Assembly (NCBI RefSeq): GCF_025567365.1 | Contig: NZ_JAOQJG010000005.1 | Coordinates: forward strand, 124,001-188,000 | DNA length: 64,000 bases | Direction: 5' to 3' | Origin: Anaerostipes amylophilus | GTDB lineage: Bacteria > Bacillota > Clostridia > Lachnospirales > Lachnospiraceae | Part shown: piece after piece, positions 44,218 through 53,545 of the stretch | Numbering within the stretch: the first letter of the stretch is position 1 | Layout: every line of letters begins with the position of its first letter | The notes under the pieces: generated by a model | What the model was told of the DNA's origin: nothing | The model's input: the letters and a program-made list of their open reading frames with translations, nothing else | The model's database searches: none | Position numbers and translations under genes: made by a program

Positions 44218-45327
44218 TTATTTGCTCTTAGTTGTTTTGCTTGAAGATGTTGCTGTTGTAGTTGACTCAGATGTTGCTGCTGTAGATGCTGTAGTAGCTT
44301 TATATTTAAATTTAACTTCTTTCCACAGATCCTGATCTACAGATTTTGTATCATCCCAGTCTTTGTCAGCTGATTTTGTCCACTTCTTGTAAATTTTCTC
44401 ATATGCTGCCTGCTGTTTTTCCTGCAGTAATGTGGATTTATTTGTTGCAGCTGCTGTTTTGTCATTTGGATTTAACATCTTGATGATCACGTATGCATCG
44501 TCTAATTCTACAATTCCACTTACCTGATTCTTCTTGAGTTTAGATGCCGCTGTTTCGAATTTATCTCCTAATGCTGATTTCCCTTTTGTATAGGACTCTT
44601 CATTGTCAGAGTTTACGCTGAATTTCTTAGCTACAGAACTTACACTCTGGCCTTTCTTGATCATCTTTAATGCTGATTTTGCTTTCTTTAACTGATCTTT
44701 CTTCTCAGCCGCTGTCATATCTTTTTCTTTTCCTGTCTTGCTGTCTGTTGTCTTTGTTGTGAAAACAAGTTTGTAGACTTTGACAGTTTTAGCTTCATCA
44801 TCAGATACTGTTACATTTGCTTTCTTGGTGATCGCCTGCATCACTTTACTTGCAATTGTGCTTTCTTCGTAAAGTTTCTGGATCGTATCTTTATCAGCTT
44901 CTGTCTTCTTCATGACTTTCTTACCTGTTTCGTCTTTTGCGAAGGCATTTACGCTTTCTTTGATCTGTTTCTTCTCAGCTTTTGTTAATTTGACATTATA
45001 GTCATCTGCATGTGCTACTAAAACTTTGATCTGTTTTAACTGACTGATAACGCTGTCTTTTACTGACTTCTGCATTGTGATCTTCTTACCTTTGCTGTCT
45101 GTTCCGACCTGCATAGACCACATGCTGTCTCCAAAGTATGCTCCGTACTGTGCTTCTGCCTGATACTGCATGATTCTTGCATATACATGAGCTTCCTGGA
45201 ATGTTACTTTCTGTCCTGCATATTCAAATAATGTCTTCTCATTCTTACTCTTACATCCTGTAAATAAAGAAAGAGTTAACGCAAGAACTGCAGTTAAACA
45301 TAGCAACTTCTTTGCTAATTTCTTCAT
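44218..45327 (-). CDS. PrsA-like peptidyl-prolyl isomerase/foldase lipoprotein
   Basis: 369 residues: signal ending LFTGC (lipidated Cys25), an N-terminal helical chaperone region, and a parvulin-like core seen in KLVFTTKT, GQSVSSVAKKFSVNSDNEES and LKKNQVSGIVELDDAYVIIKML. The C-terminus is Ser/Thr-rich. PrsA foldases help exported proteins fold at the outer face of the membrane. It lies directly downstream of mfd on the same strand (63 bases). Confidence 0.88.
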   Translation of the reverse strand: MKKLAKKLLCLTAVLALTLSLFTGCKSKNEKTLFEYAGQKVTFQEAHVYARIMQYQAEAQYGAYFGDSMWSMQVGTDSKGKKITMQKSVKDSVISQLKQIKVLVAHADDYNVKLTKAEKKQIKESVNAFAKDETGKKVMKKTEADKDTIQKLYEESTIASKVMQAITKKANVTVSDDEAKTVKVYKLVFTTKTTDSKTGKEKDMTAAEKKDQLKKAKSALKMIKKGQSVSSVAKKFSVNSDNEESYTKGKSALGDKFETAASKLKKNQVSGIVELDDAYVIIKMLNPNDKTAAATNKSTLLQEKQQAAYEKIYKKWTKSADKDWDDTKSVDQDLWKEVKFKYKATTASTAATSESTTTATSSSKTTKSK

Positions 45328-45390
45328 TTCATTTTCTCCTTCACATTTGAATTATATTCAGTTTATATCTTGCGATATTATAGCATAAAA

Positions 45391-48300
45391 CTATCGGATT
45401 ATCAATGAATTGAGAGAGTTCACACAATGTTCAATCTTTTCCAACTGTTTTACTTTCTTTGTTTTTGAAAGATCTAATACAAATGTTGGATTCTTTCCTG
45501 CCTGAAAGGATAATTCGTGTTTGTACTCTTCTAATACTTCTGGTATTTTTTCTACATCTACTGCTGCATCTGGCTTCATTTCAAATGAGATTTTTTCTCC
45601 TTTTTGTTTCACATCTGTCATGTAGGCATGATGAGCTAATGCTTTTAAATATGCAACATATAAAAGATTATAGACTGCCTTTGGCATTTCCCCAAAACGA
45701 TCGATCAACTCGTCTGTCATATCTTCCATCTCATCTTTTGATTCAATTGAAGAAATTCGTTTGTATAATTCCAGTTTCTGATATTCATTGTATACATAAG
45801 TTGCTGGTATAAATGCACTGATGTCAAGATCGAGGGTCGTATCAAATTCCTCCTCTTCATGAAGTTCTCCTTTTAATTTAAGGACTGCTTCATTTAACAT
45901 TTTGCAATAAAGATCATATCCAACAGCTTCCATATGGCCAGACTGTGCCTGTCCGAGAAGATTTCCTGCCCCACGGATTTCAAGATCTCTCATTGCAATC
46001 TTGTATCCAGAACCCAAATCTGTAAATTCTCGAATTGCCTGAAGACGTTTTTCTGCTGTTTCTTTTAGCAATGTGTTCTTCTTATACATTAAAAATGCAA
46101 ATGCATTTCGGTTAGATCTTCCGACACGTCCCCTTAACTGGTATAACTGAGATAATCCAAGCTGGTTTGCATCGTGAATGATCATTGTATTAACATTCGG
46201 AATATCAAGTCCTGTCTCGATGATCGTTGTAGAAACTAAAACATCGATCTCATGATTCATAAATCCCATCATGATCTCTTCAAGTTCCTTCTCCTTCATC
46301 TGTCCATGAGCAAATGCAACTTTAGCATCTGGCAGCAATTTCTGAAGTTCTGCGGTAACTTCTGCAATGTTATTAACACGATTATACACGTAATATACCT
46401 GTCCACCGCGAGTCATTTCGCGATAAACTGCTTCTTTCACCAGTTCTTCATTATATTCCATTACATAAGTCTGTATTGCTCTTCGATCATGTGGCGGTTC
46501 TTCTAATACACTCATATCACGGATTCCGATCAGACTCATATGCAGTGTTCTTGGAATCGGTGTTGCTGATAAGGAAAGAACATCGACATCTTTTTTCATT
46601 GTCTTGATCTTCTCTTTATGAGTAACTCCAAACCGCTGTTCTTCGTCAATAACGAGAAGCCCAAGATTCTTATACTGCATGTCTTTTGAAAGCAGGCGAT
46701 GTGTTCCGATCACAACATCTATAGTCCCACTTTTCAAACCTTCGATCGTCTCTCTCTGTTCTTTTGGAGTACAAAATCTTGACATCATACGAACTGTGAT
46801 CGGATAATTATGAAATCTCTGGGCAAATGTATTGTAATGCTGTTGCGCAAGAATGGTTGTCGGCACAAGGTAGGCCACTTGTTTTCCATTATCTACTGCT
46901 TTAAATGCTGCACGAATCGCTACTTCTGTCTTTCCATAACCAACATCTCCACAGATCAGACGGTCCATGATCTTTTTGCTTTCCATATCACGTTTCGTAT
47001 CATCAATTGCATTTAACTGATCTTGTGTTTCATCGTATGGGAATAATTCTTCAAATTCTTTCTGCCATACAGAGTCCTTATCATAGACATATCCTTCTTT
47101 TGCCTGTCTTATAGCATATAGTTGTACAAGTTCTTCCGCAATATCTTTAACCTGTCCTTTAACACGGGTCTTTGTCTTCTTCCATTCATTACCGCCTAAT
47201 TTATGAAGCTTTGGCTTTCTGGCATTCGCGCTTGCATATTTTGCAATCTGATCTAAGGCTGATGCAAGAATAAATAAATTATCTCCACCCTGATATTCAA
47301 TACTGATATAATCTTTTTCAACCCCATCCGTTGTGATCTTTTCGATTCCACGATAAATACCGACTCCGTGTTTTTCATGAACAACATAATCCCCGATATT
47401 GATATCCGCAAAACTGTGAATTTTTTTTCCCAGCTTTTTCTTTTCTTTTTTTCTACGCTGTTTTTCTTTTCTTCCTTTAAAAATATCTCCTTCAGAAATC
47501 AACACCCATTTGACTGCTGGATACTCAATTCCTGTAAGAAGCTTTCCTGCTGTCACAACAATCTGTCCTGCTTCTACTTCATGTGTCAGTTCTTTATCAT
47601 AGGTAACAACCAATCCATTTTCTCTCAGATCATCACTTAAACGTTTGGCTCTTGTAACAGATGGAGATGCAACAACAATCTTATAACCTTTTTCCTGATA
47701 TTTTGTAAGATCTTTGACCAGTTCTTCAAAACTATTGTTGTAGGACTGTATCGATTTTGTCTCCATAAATAAAGTTTTTGATACAACAAAATCATTGATC
47801 TCTGTGGAAATAACAGAGTAACTGATGATCGGATGTTTCTCAATCTGATATAAAATACTTTCATAATCTGTCACGGTATGTGCCTGTTTTGGAAGCAGAT
47901 ATCCACCTTCCAGTCGACTTTTCATACTTTCTGAATATTCAAGATAAAATGCATCTGCTCTTTCTCTGATATGTTTTGGTTCATCAAAATAGATCAGACT
48001 TTCTTTTGGAAAATAATCCAAGATACATTCTGTATTGTCATAAAAATAAGGAAGATATCCTTCGACTCCAATCAGCATATGAAGTTCTCTTAACTCCTCG
48101 CGGACACGATTCATTTCTTTTTTTAAACGTAACTGCTGATCTGTCTTTTTCTCTTTCTTGAATTTCTGAATTAATTTTTCGTAATCTTCTTCCATCTGGC
48201 GAAGACCATGATCGATTCTTGGCTGATTCAAAATGATCTCGGATGCCGGATAGATCGTAAGCGTCTCTACTTCTTCGATCGATCTCTGACTTTCTTTATC

Positions 48301-48912
48301 AAAGCTACGGATAGAATCAATTTCATCTCCCCAAAGTTCAATTCGATATGGACTTTCCTGAGTATAAGGAAAAATATCGATAATACCTCCACGAACCGCA
48401 AACTCTCCAGGCGCCTCAACAAATGGTGCTTTTTCATAGCCTCTAGCAACAAATTCTTCAGCAATTGCTGCTTCTTCTAATGTTTCTCCTGTTTTGAAAG
48501 TCATTTTGTGATTCTTGATATCGCTTAATGGAACAACCTGATCCATCACCGCATCAATCGTCATAACAAATATTCCACATTTATCATCAAGGATCTTTTT
48601 GATCGCCAGCATACGATCTCTTGCAATCGCATTTCCATGAACGTCTGCTGTATAAAATAATGGATCTTTTGCTGGAATATACTGTGCTTTTTCTCCAAAG
48701 AAATGACTTGCTTCCACCCACTGTCTTGCCTTATTTTCATCTGGCACAATAATGATCTTAAATTGTTTTTTCTTTTTATTTCCGATCAGACTTGTAAGAT
48801 GCCATTTAGCCGTATCCGTACATCCTGACACCAGAATAGGACCTCTGTAGTCTTCAATTCCATCTTTTAGCTGTCTATATACCGGATCATCTTTTAATAT
48901 ATGTTTTAACAC
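45391..48912 (-). CDS. mfd: Transcription-repair coupling factor
   Basis: 1173 residues, full length. UvrB-like N-terminal module, RNA polymerase-interaction domain near 500-560 (DYVVHEKHGVGIYRGIEK), superfamily 2 translocase with Walker A CGDVGYGKTEVAIRAAF, DEEQ box VIDEEQRFGV and motif VI QLRGRVGRSN, then the TRCF C-terminal domain. It removes RNA polymerase stalled at DNA lesions and recruits UvrA. The gene follows pth by three bases. Confidence 0.97.
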   Translation of the reverse strand: MLKHILKDDPVYRQLKDGIEDYRGPILVSGCTDTAKWHLTSLIGNKKKKQFKIIIVPDENKARQWVEASHFFGEKAQYIPAKDPLFYTADVHGNAIARDRMLAIKKILDDKCGIFVMTIDAVMDQVVPLSDIKNHKMTFKTGETLEEAAIAEEFVARGYEKAPFVEAPGEFAVRGGIIDIFPYTQESPYRIELWGDEIDSIRSFDKESQRSIEEVETLTIYPASEIILNQPRIDHGLRQMEEDYEKLIQKFKKEKKTDQQLRLKKEMNRVREELRELHMLIGVEGYLPYFYDNTECILDYFPKESLIYFDEPKHIRERADAFYLEYSESMKSRLEGGYLLPKQAHTVTDYESILYQIEKHPIISYSVISTEINDFVVSKTLFMETKSIQSYNNSFEELVKDLTKYQEKGYKIVVASPSVTRAKRLSDDLRENGLVVTYDKELTHEVEAGQIVVTAGKLLTGIEYPAVKWVLISEGDIFKGRKEKQRRKKEKKKLGKKIHSFADINIGDYVVHEKHGVGIYRGIEKITTDGVEKDYISIEYQGGDNLFILASALDQIAKYASANARKPKLHKLGGNEWKKTKTRVKGQVKDIAEELVQLYAIRQAKEGYVYDKDSVWQKEFEELFPYDETQDQLNAIDDTKRDMESKKIMDRLICGDVGYGKTEVAIRAAFKAVDNGKQVAYLVPTTILAQQHYNTFAQRFHNYPITVRMMSRFCTPKEQRETIEGLKSGTIDVVIGTHRLLSKDMQYKNLGLLVIDEEQRFGVTHKEKIKTMKKDVDVLSLSATPIPRTLHMSLIGIRDMSVLEEPPHDRRAIQTYVMEYNEELVKEAVYREMTRGGQVYYVYNRVNNIAEVTAELQKLLPDAKVAFAHGQMKEKELEEIMMGFMNHEIDVLVSTTIIETGLDIPNVNTMIIHDANQLGLSQLYQLRGRVGRSNRNAFAFLMYKKNTLLKETAEKRLQAIREFTDLGSGYKIAMRDLEIRGAGNLLGQAQSGHMEAVGYDLYCKMLNEAVLKLKGELHEEEEFDTTLDLDISAFIPATYVYNEYQKLELYKRISSIESKDEMEDMTDELIDRFGEMPKAVYNLLYVAYLKALAHHAYMTDVKQKGEKISFEMKPDAAVDVEKIPEVLEEYKHELSFQAGKNPTFVLDLSKTKKVKQLEKIEHCVNSLNSLIIR

Positions 48913-48915
48913 TTT

Positions 48916-49488
48916 TTATCCCTGCTTTTTCTTATTGTGGCGATTCATCGCTTCTGTGATGTCGCCCATAACGATCAGCTGTACGGCATCGTACACTTCA
49001 TCAAAACGTTCCGCAAAAATTGCCTGTTCCTGTTTTGTAAAATGTCCTAACACATAATCTGCCAGATCGTATCCTTTTGGTTTCTCTCCGACACCAATCT
49101 TCACTCTTGGAAAATCCATGCTTCCTAAATGATTGATAATACTTTTTAATCCATTATGGCCACCGGCACTTCCTTTTCTTCGGATGCGTAATCTGCCGAC
49201 ATCAAGATCTATATCGTCATGAATGATAATAAAATCTTCTGGTTCTAATTTATAAAAATCCATGATCGGACGTAGACTTTCCCCGCTTAAGTTCATAAAT
49301 GTCTGTGGTTTTACAAGAAGAACTTTCTCTCCTCCCATATAACCTGTTCCAATCAATGCCTTATATTTCCCTGTATTTATATTTATGCCTTCTTTGTCTG
49401 CAATATAATCAAGGGCTTCAAATCCAATATTGTGTCTTGTATTATCATATTTCTTTCCTGGATTTCCCAGTCCAACGATTACTTTCAT
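48916..49488 (-). CDS. pth: Peptidyl-tRNA hydrolase
   Basis: 190 residues with IVGLGNPGKKYDNTRHNIGF including catalytic His20-type residue, and the conserved DDIDLDVGRLRIRRKGSAGG segment. It recycles peptidyl-tRNA dropped from ribosomes. The pth-mfd order is common in Firmicutes. Confidence 0.97.
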   Translation of the reverse strand: MKVIVGLGNPGKKYDNTRHNIGFEALDYIADKEGININTGKYKALIGTGYMGGEKVLLVKPQTFMNLSGESLRPIMDFYKLEPEDFIIIHDDIDLDVGRLRIRRKGSAGGHNGLKSIINHLGSMDFPRVKIGVGEKPKGYDLADYVLGHFTKQEQAIFAERFDEVYDAVQLIVMGDITEAMNRHNKKKQG

Positions 49489-49521
49489 AAAATGCTTCTC
49501 CTTTTCTTAAATCAAAGTCAT

Positions 49522-49566
49522 TTTGTCACACTGACAAACACCCGGAAATCCTTAGATTCCCGGGTT
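49522..49566 (-). other. Two adjacent hairpins between aroF and pth
   Basis: TTTGTCA-CAC-TGACAAA (49522-49538) and, next to it, AACACCCGGAAATC/GATTCCCGGGTT (49537-49566). The larger stem has its T-rich side on the plus strand, so it is not a clear terminator for aroF; the pair may slow or process the minus-strand transcript before pth. Confidence 0.45.
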
Positions 49567-49622
49567 ATCTTTTTCTTTATTTAGCTATAGTATATCCCAA
49601 TTTGCTGTTGTCAGCAAGATAT

Positions 49623-50630
49623 TTATAATGTTTCAAAAAACTGTCTTGTTTTATTTACTTTATTCATTAAACTGTCAAACTGCTCTGGTGTCAATGACTG
49701 TGGTCCGTCACATAGTGCTTTTGCTGGATTATTATGAACTTCTACCATAAGTCCGTCTGCTCCTGCTGCGATCGCTGCTAATGACAGTGGTTCTACCATC
49801 TCTCGGATTCCTGTTGCGTGAGATGGGTCAACCATTACTGGAAGATGTGATTTCTTCTTGATAACAGGAATGGCAGACAGATCTAAAGTATTTCTTGTTG
49901 CTGTCTCATATGTTCTGATTCCTCTTTCACAAAGGATTACATTTTCATTTCCTCCTGCCATAATATATTCTGCACTCATAAGCCACTCTTCAATTGTTGC
50001 TGCAAGTCCGCGTTTCAAAAGGATTGGTTTGTCAATCTTTCCTAATTCTTTTAATAATTCAAAGTTCTGCATATTTCTTGCCCCAACCTGAATCAGGTCA
50101 ACATCCTCGAATAATGGAAGGTGACTCGCATCCATGATTTCTGTGACAACTGGAAGTCCTGTTGCTTTCTTTGCTTCTAATAATAATTTTAATCCGTCAC
50201 CATGGAGTCCCTGGAAAGAGTATGGAGAAGTTCTTGGTTTGAAAGCTCCTCCTCTTAAAAGCCCTGCACCGGAATTTTTCACATCATTTGCTACTTCTGT
50301 GATCTGTTCTTTTGTCTCTATGGAACATGGACCTGCGATTACCTGAAAATTTCCTCCTCCGACTTTTACTCCACTTACATCGACAATTGTATCATTTGGA
50401 TGGAATTTTCTGTTGGCTTTCTTGTATGGTTCCTGAATACGCTGTACATTTTCAACAATGCTGTTTGCCATAATGTGACGCATATCTACAATAGAAGTAT
50501 CTCCTACTAATCCCAGGATTCTTGTATTCACACCTTCAGATTCATGAATTCCTAATCCCTGGTCTGTCATCTCTTTCTTTAATGCATTGATCTGTGCCTC
50601 TTCCGCCTGTTTCTTTAAAATAATAATCAT
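49623..50630 (-). CDS. aroF: 3-deoxy-7-phosphoheptulonate (DAHP) synthase
   Basis: About 335 residues of the type I-beta DAHP synthase group: an N-terminal ferredoxin-like regulatory domain (1-75, MIIILKKQAEEAQ) as in the Phe/Tyr-inhibited Thermotoga enzyme, then the TIM barrel with AGPCSIETKEQ, GGAFKPRTSPYSFQGL, the metal His in DPSHATG and VEVH. It joins phosphoenolpyruvate and erythrose-4-P as the first step of aromatic amino acid synthesis. GGAAAGGAC precedes ATG 50630. An aromatic leader-peptide attenuator lies directly upstream. Confidence 0.95.
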   Translation of the reverse strand: MIIILKKQAEEAQINALKKEMTDQGLGIHESEGVNTRILGLVGDTSIVDMRHIMANSIVENVQRIQEPYKKANRKFHPNDTIVDVSGVKVGGGNFQVIAGPCSIETKEQITEVANDVKNSGAGLLRGGAFKPRTSPYSFQGLHGDGLKLLLEAKKATGLPVVTEIMDASHLPLFEDVDLIQVGARNMQNFELLKELGKIDKPILLKRGLAATIEEWLMSAEYIMAGGNENVILCERGIRTYETATRNTLDLSAIPVIKKKSHLPVMVDPSHATGIREMVEPLSLAAIAAGADGLMVEVHNNPAKALCDGPQSLTPEQFDSLMNKVNKTRQFFETL

Positions 50631-50704
50631 GTTCTTTGTCCTTTCCCGGCTATGCAATATGTGTGTTCCATACAAAGTGTGCAGCTTTTTTCTACGGTAC
50701 CTTT

Positions 50705-50806
50705 AGAAAAAGAAAAGGCATGCACTCTGTTGCAAGAATGCATGCCTTAAATATTTTACTTTGTCTGTTTAAAGTGACATAAGCTTTGGCGATGATTCAT
50801 TGCAAC
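50705..50806 (-). terminator. Attenuator of aroF: terminator with alternative antiterminator
   Basis: The terminator arm AAGGCATGCA (50739-50748) pairs with TGCATGCCTT (50715-50724) on the minus strand and is followed by TTTCTTTTTC. The alternative structure pairs GTTGCAATGAAT (50795-50806, inside the leader peptide gene right after the aromatic codons) with ATTCTTGCAAC (50729-50739), which takes part of the terminator arm and loop. This is the segment 2:3 versus 3:4 arrangement of amino-acid attenuators. Confidence 0.85.
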
Positions 50807-50885
50807 AAAAATAGTCAGGATAAAAATAATAACCCTGAAAGCTAAAGTAATAGAATGTGCAATTGTTCATCTTACTTGTTGTCAT
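50769..50885 (-). CDS. Phe/Tyr-rich leader peptide of aroF
   Basis: A 38-codon frame with AAGGAG seven bases before its ATG. After MTTSKMNNCT it reads FYYFSFQGYYFYPDYF: 11 Phe or Tyr in 16 residues, then CCNESSPKLMSL and a TAA. Such runs make a ribosome stall when charged Phe- or Tyr-tRNA is scarce, which favours the antiterminator overlapping the following codons. It has no function as a protein. It starts behind a consensus-like promoter and stops 138 bases before the aroF start. Confidence 0.9.
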   Translation of the reverse strand: MTTSKMNNCTFYYFSFQGYYFYPDYFCCNESSPKLMSL

Positions 50886-50912
50886 CTTTGTTCTCCTTAT
50901 TTTGATGTTTTT

Positions 50913-50941
50913 ACGATACATTAATTTTGATATTGTGTCAA
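50913..50941 (-). promoter_or_regulatory. Promoter of the aroF leader
   Basis: On the minus strand TTGACA (50936-50941), 17 bases, TATCGT (50913-50918); the leader peptide start follows at 50885. Confidence 0.7.
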
Positions 50942-51172
50942 TAGATTTATAGATGTTTTTTATAAAATTCATAAATTATTTTTATTATTCGGTCTTGCAT
51001 GAATTCCTACTGAAGTCTGTACTACAAAATCAAATTGCTTCATGACTTCCTTACAGTAGGACGGCTTACTTTATAGCTCTCACAATATTTTGTTTATAAC
51101 TATTTATAAATTCTTTAGAATTGTTCATACTTTATATATTGAATGCCTCACAGATTTTGCTATACTTAAAAC

Positions 51173-51246
51173 ATAGTTTTTCATATATATTTTTTAATCC
51201 TCTCTTTTCAGAAAAGCAACCGCTCATTTTATTGAGCGGTCTTTTT
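51173..51246 (+). ncRNA. Small RNA family, copy B (leader of an ABC exporter gene)
   Basis: Promoter TTGAAT (51139-51144), 16 bases, TATACT (51161-51166), with the AATTCTTTAGAATT palindrome upstream as in copy A. The 74-base transcript has the same start and core (AATCCTCTCTTTTCA, CUUUU/AAAAG hairpin) and a terminator CCGCTCA/TGAGCGG with T-run. The ABC gene starts 80 bases later in the same direction, so this copy could be a premature-termination leader as well as a free small RNA. Confidence 0.75.
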
Positions 51247-51326
51247 ATTTTTCAGAAATTAGTGTATGATAGGCTTTGGTTGTTTGTATACAATCAAATT
51301 TTTAAAGAAGGAGTCACTATTTTATT

Positions 51327-53051
51327 ATGAATACTTTTCAAAAATTCATCCAATACTATAAACCTTACAAAAAAGTCTTCATTTTTGATCTGATCTGTGC
51401 AGCATTTATCAGCCTTGTTGATCTTGCTTATCCACAGATCCTTCGTTCACTTACAAAAACTTTATTTCTTAAAGATGCTTCTACGATCCTTAAAACACTT
51501 CCTGTGATTGGCGGTATCTTATTTATCTGCTATGTTTTTCAGGCTTTTTGTAAATATTATGTCAGCTGTCAAGGACATATCATGGGTGCCCAGATGGAAC
51601 GTGATATGCGTCGTAAACTTTTTGATCATTATGAAAATCTTTCTTTTTCTTATTATGATCAGCATAACACTGGACAGATGATGAGCCGTCTTGTCTCTGA
51701 TCTATTTGATATTTCTGAGGCAGCCCACCATGGACCAGAGAACTTGTTTATCTCTCTTGTAAAGATTGTTGGATCTTTTATTTTCCTGTTTATCATTCAG
51801 TGGAAATTAGCCATCATTCTTCTTGTGATCGTTTTGCTTATGATCTTCTTTAGTGCAAAACAAAACCGTAGAATGCAAGCGACTTTCCTCGATAACCGTA
51901 GAAAGATCGGTGATATCAATGCATCCCTTCAAGATTCTCTCGCTGGAATCCGTATTGTACAGTCTTTTGCAAACGAAGATATTGAAGGCGAGAAATTTCG
52001 CCTCGGAAATGAAGCTTTCTTAGATTCCAAACGTGATAATTATCATGCCATGGGAAGCTTCCAAAGTGGAAATACATTTTTTCAAGGAATGATGTATCTT
52101 GTAACATTACTTGCTGGAGGTTATTTTATTGCTCTGGGACAAATGAGTGCCGCTGACCTTGCGATGTATGCGTTATATATTGGAATCTTTATCAGTCCAA
52201 TTCAGATTCTTGTAGAGTTAACTGAAATGATCCAGAAAGGTATGTCTGGTTTTATCCGCTATCAGGCAATCATTGATATTGAACCTGAGATCACAGATTG
52301 TGTTGATGCTGTTGATATGAAACATCCTGATGGAGATATCTGTTATCATGATGTTTCATTTAGTTATGAAGACAATGAAATTGTATTAAATCATATTGAT
52401 TTCACAATTAAATCTGGAAAATCCGTTGCTCTTGTCGGACCTTCTGGTGGTGGAAAAACAACTATCTGTTCTTTGCTTCCTAGATTTTATGATATCACAG
52501 ACGGCTCCATTACCATCGGTGGTCAGAATATTAAAAATATCAAATTAGAAAGTCTTAGAAATTCCATCGGTATCGTCCAACAGGATGTTTACCTCTTCGG
52601 TGCCAGTGTGAAAGAAAATATTGCTTACGGAAAACCAGATGCAACATTTGATGAAATTGTCGAAGCTGCTAAAAAAGCAAATATCCACGACTTTATCATG
52701 ACATTACCAGATGGCTATGATACATTCGTCGGAGAACGAGGCACAAGATTATCTGGCGGCCAGAAACAAAGAATCTCCATTGCGAGAGTCTTCCTAAAGA
52801 ATCCACCAATTTTAATATTAGACGAAGCCACCAGTGCATTAGATAACGAAAGTGAACAACATATCCAGAAAAGTCTGGACGCACTTTCCAAAAATCGTAC
52901 AACCATCACAATTGCACACCGTTTATCAACCATTCAGAACGCAGATGAAATTCTTGTTATCGACGGACAAACAATCAAAGAACGCGGAACACATGAAGAA
53001 TTGATCACCTTTGGTGGACTTTATGCAAAATATTATTATATGAACAAATAA
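51327..53051 (+). CDS. ABC exporter (MsbA/LmrA-like half-transporter)
   Basis: 574 residues: six membrane helices (15-300) and an ATPase with Walker A GPSGGGKTT, Q-loop IVQQDVYLF, signature RLSGGQKQRISIA, Walker B ILILDEATSALD with the catalytic Glu, and AHRLST. All catalytic motifs are intact, so a homodimer is likely. Substrate unknown; lipid or drug. An AGAAGGAG site precedes the ATG. It lies exactly between small-RNA copies B and C, which form direct repeats around it. Confidence 0.93.
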   Translation: MNTFQKFIQYYKPYKKVFIFDLICAAFISLVDLAYPQILRSLTKTLFLKDASTILKTLPVIGGILFICYVFQAFCKYYVSCQGHIMGAQMERDMRRKLFDHYENLSFSYYDQHNTGQMMSRLVSDLFDISEAAHHGPENLFISLVKIVGSFIFLFIIQWKLAIILLVIVLLMIFFSAKQNRRMQATFLDNRRKIGDINASLQDSLAGIRIVQSFANEDIEGEKFRLGNEAFLDSKRDNYHAMGSFQSGNTFFQGMMYLVTLLAGGYFIALGQMSAADLAMYALYIGIFISPIQILVELTEMIQKGMSGFIRYQAIIDIEPEITDCVDAVDMKHPDGDICYHDVSFSYEDNEIVLNHIDFTIKSGKSVALVGPSGGGKTTICSLLPRFYDITDGSITIGGQNIKNIKLESLRNSIGIVQQDVYLFGASVKENIAYGKPDATFDEIVEAAKKANIHDFIMTLPDGYDTFVGERGTRLSGGQKQRISIARVFLKNPPILILDEATSALDNESEQHIQKSLDALSKNRTTITIAHRLSTIQNADEILVIDGQTIKERGTHEELITFGGLYAKYYYMNK

Positions 53052-53161
53052 TGCATTTTTATCATCTGTTAACATAATTAGTTTAGAAGTGTTTATAAAT
53101 TCTTTAGAATTGTTCATACTTTATATATTGAATGAGTTGAGGATTTTGATATACTTAAGAC

Positions 53162-53233
53162 ATAGTTTTTCATATATATTTTTAATCCTCTCTTTTCAGA
53201 AAAGTAGCCGCTCGTTATGAGCGGTCTTTTTTT
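53162..53233 (+). ncRNA. Small RNA family, copy C
   Basis: Promoter TTGAAT (53128-53133), 16 bases, TATACT (53150-53155); AATTCTTTAGAATT palindrome upstream. The 72-base transcript repeats the family core and ends with CCGCTC/GAGCGG and a long T-run. It follows the ABC gene in the same direction and has no gene downstream on its strand, only repeat copy 4 and the converging dehydrogenase. Confidence 0.75.
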
Positions 53234-53259
53234 GTAGAAATTGAATAATTTTAATTTAT

Positions 53260-53515
53260 AGTTGGCCAACTGTATATTTCGAGTATATGATAAAAAATAA
53301 ATAAGCAACTGAACACGATGCGGTGGAATTTTAAGGGGATGTGTGTGGAGAATGGTATTGGATATGAATTAAGGTTTTCTCAGACAGATGATATGAAGTT
53401 TGAATGTAGCTCAAACATCTCATTAAATCGGTATTCATAAGTCTCTTGAATCTTCTGTTAACGAATACAAAACTTATCAGCCAATACCCTATAACATACA
53501 CTCTGTATAGTGGTT
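53260..53515. repeat. TTGGCCAA-family repeat, copy 4 (internally deleted)
   Basis: AGTTGGCCAACT (53260-53271) and GAGTATATGATAAAAAATAA match copy 1, the middle differs and is short, and 53425-53515 (CTTCTGTTAACGAAT ... CTGTATAGTGGTTT) matches the right part of copy 1. So this is a shortened version of the same composite element. It starts 27 bases after small-RNA copy C and lies between converging genes. Confidence 0.75.
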
Positions 53516-53545
53516 TCGATAGACTTCAGTTTTATGTGACGGAAA

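Noticed and set aside
49537..49566. Hairpin as the terminator of aroF
   Set aside because: Its T-rich tract lies on the plus strand side, not after the stem in the direction of aroF transcription, so the call is left as an unassigned hairpin.
17300..53233. CRISPR array suggested by repeated units
   Set aside because: The repeats are few, far apart, each with promoter and terminator, and there are no spacers or cas genes.
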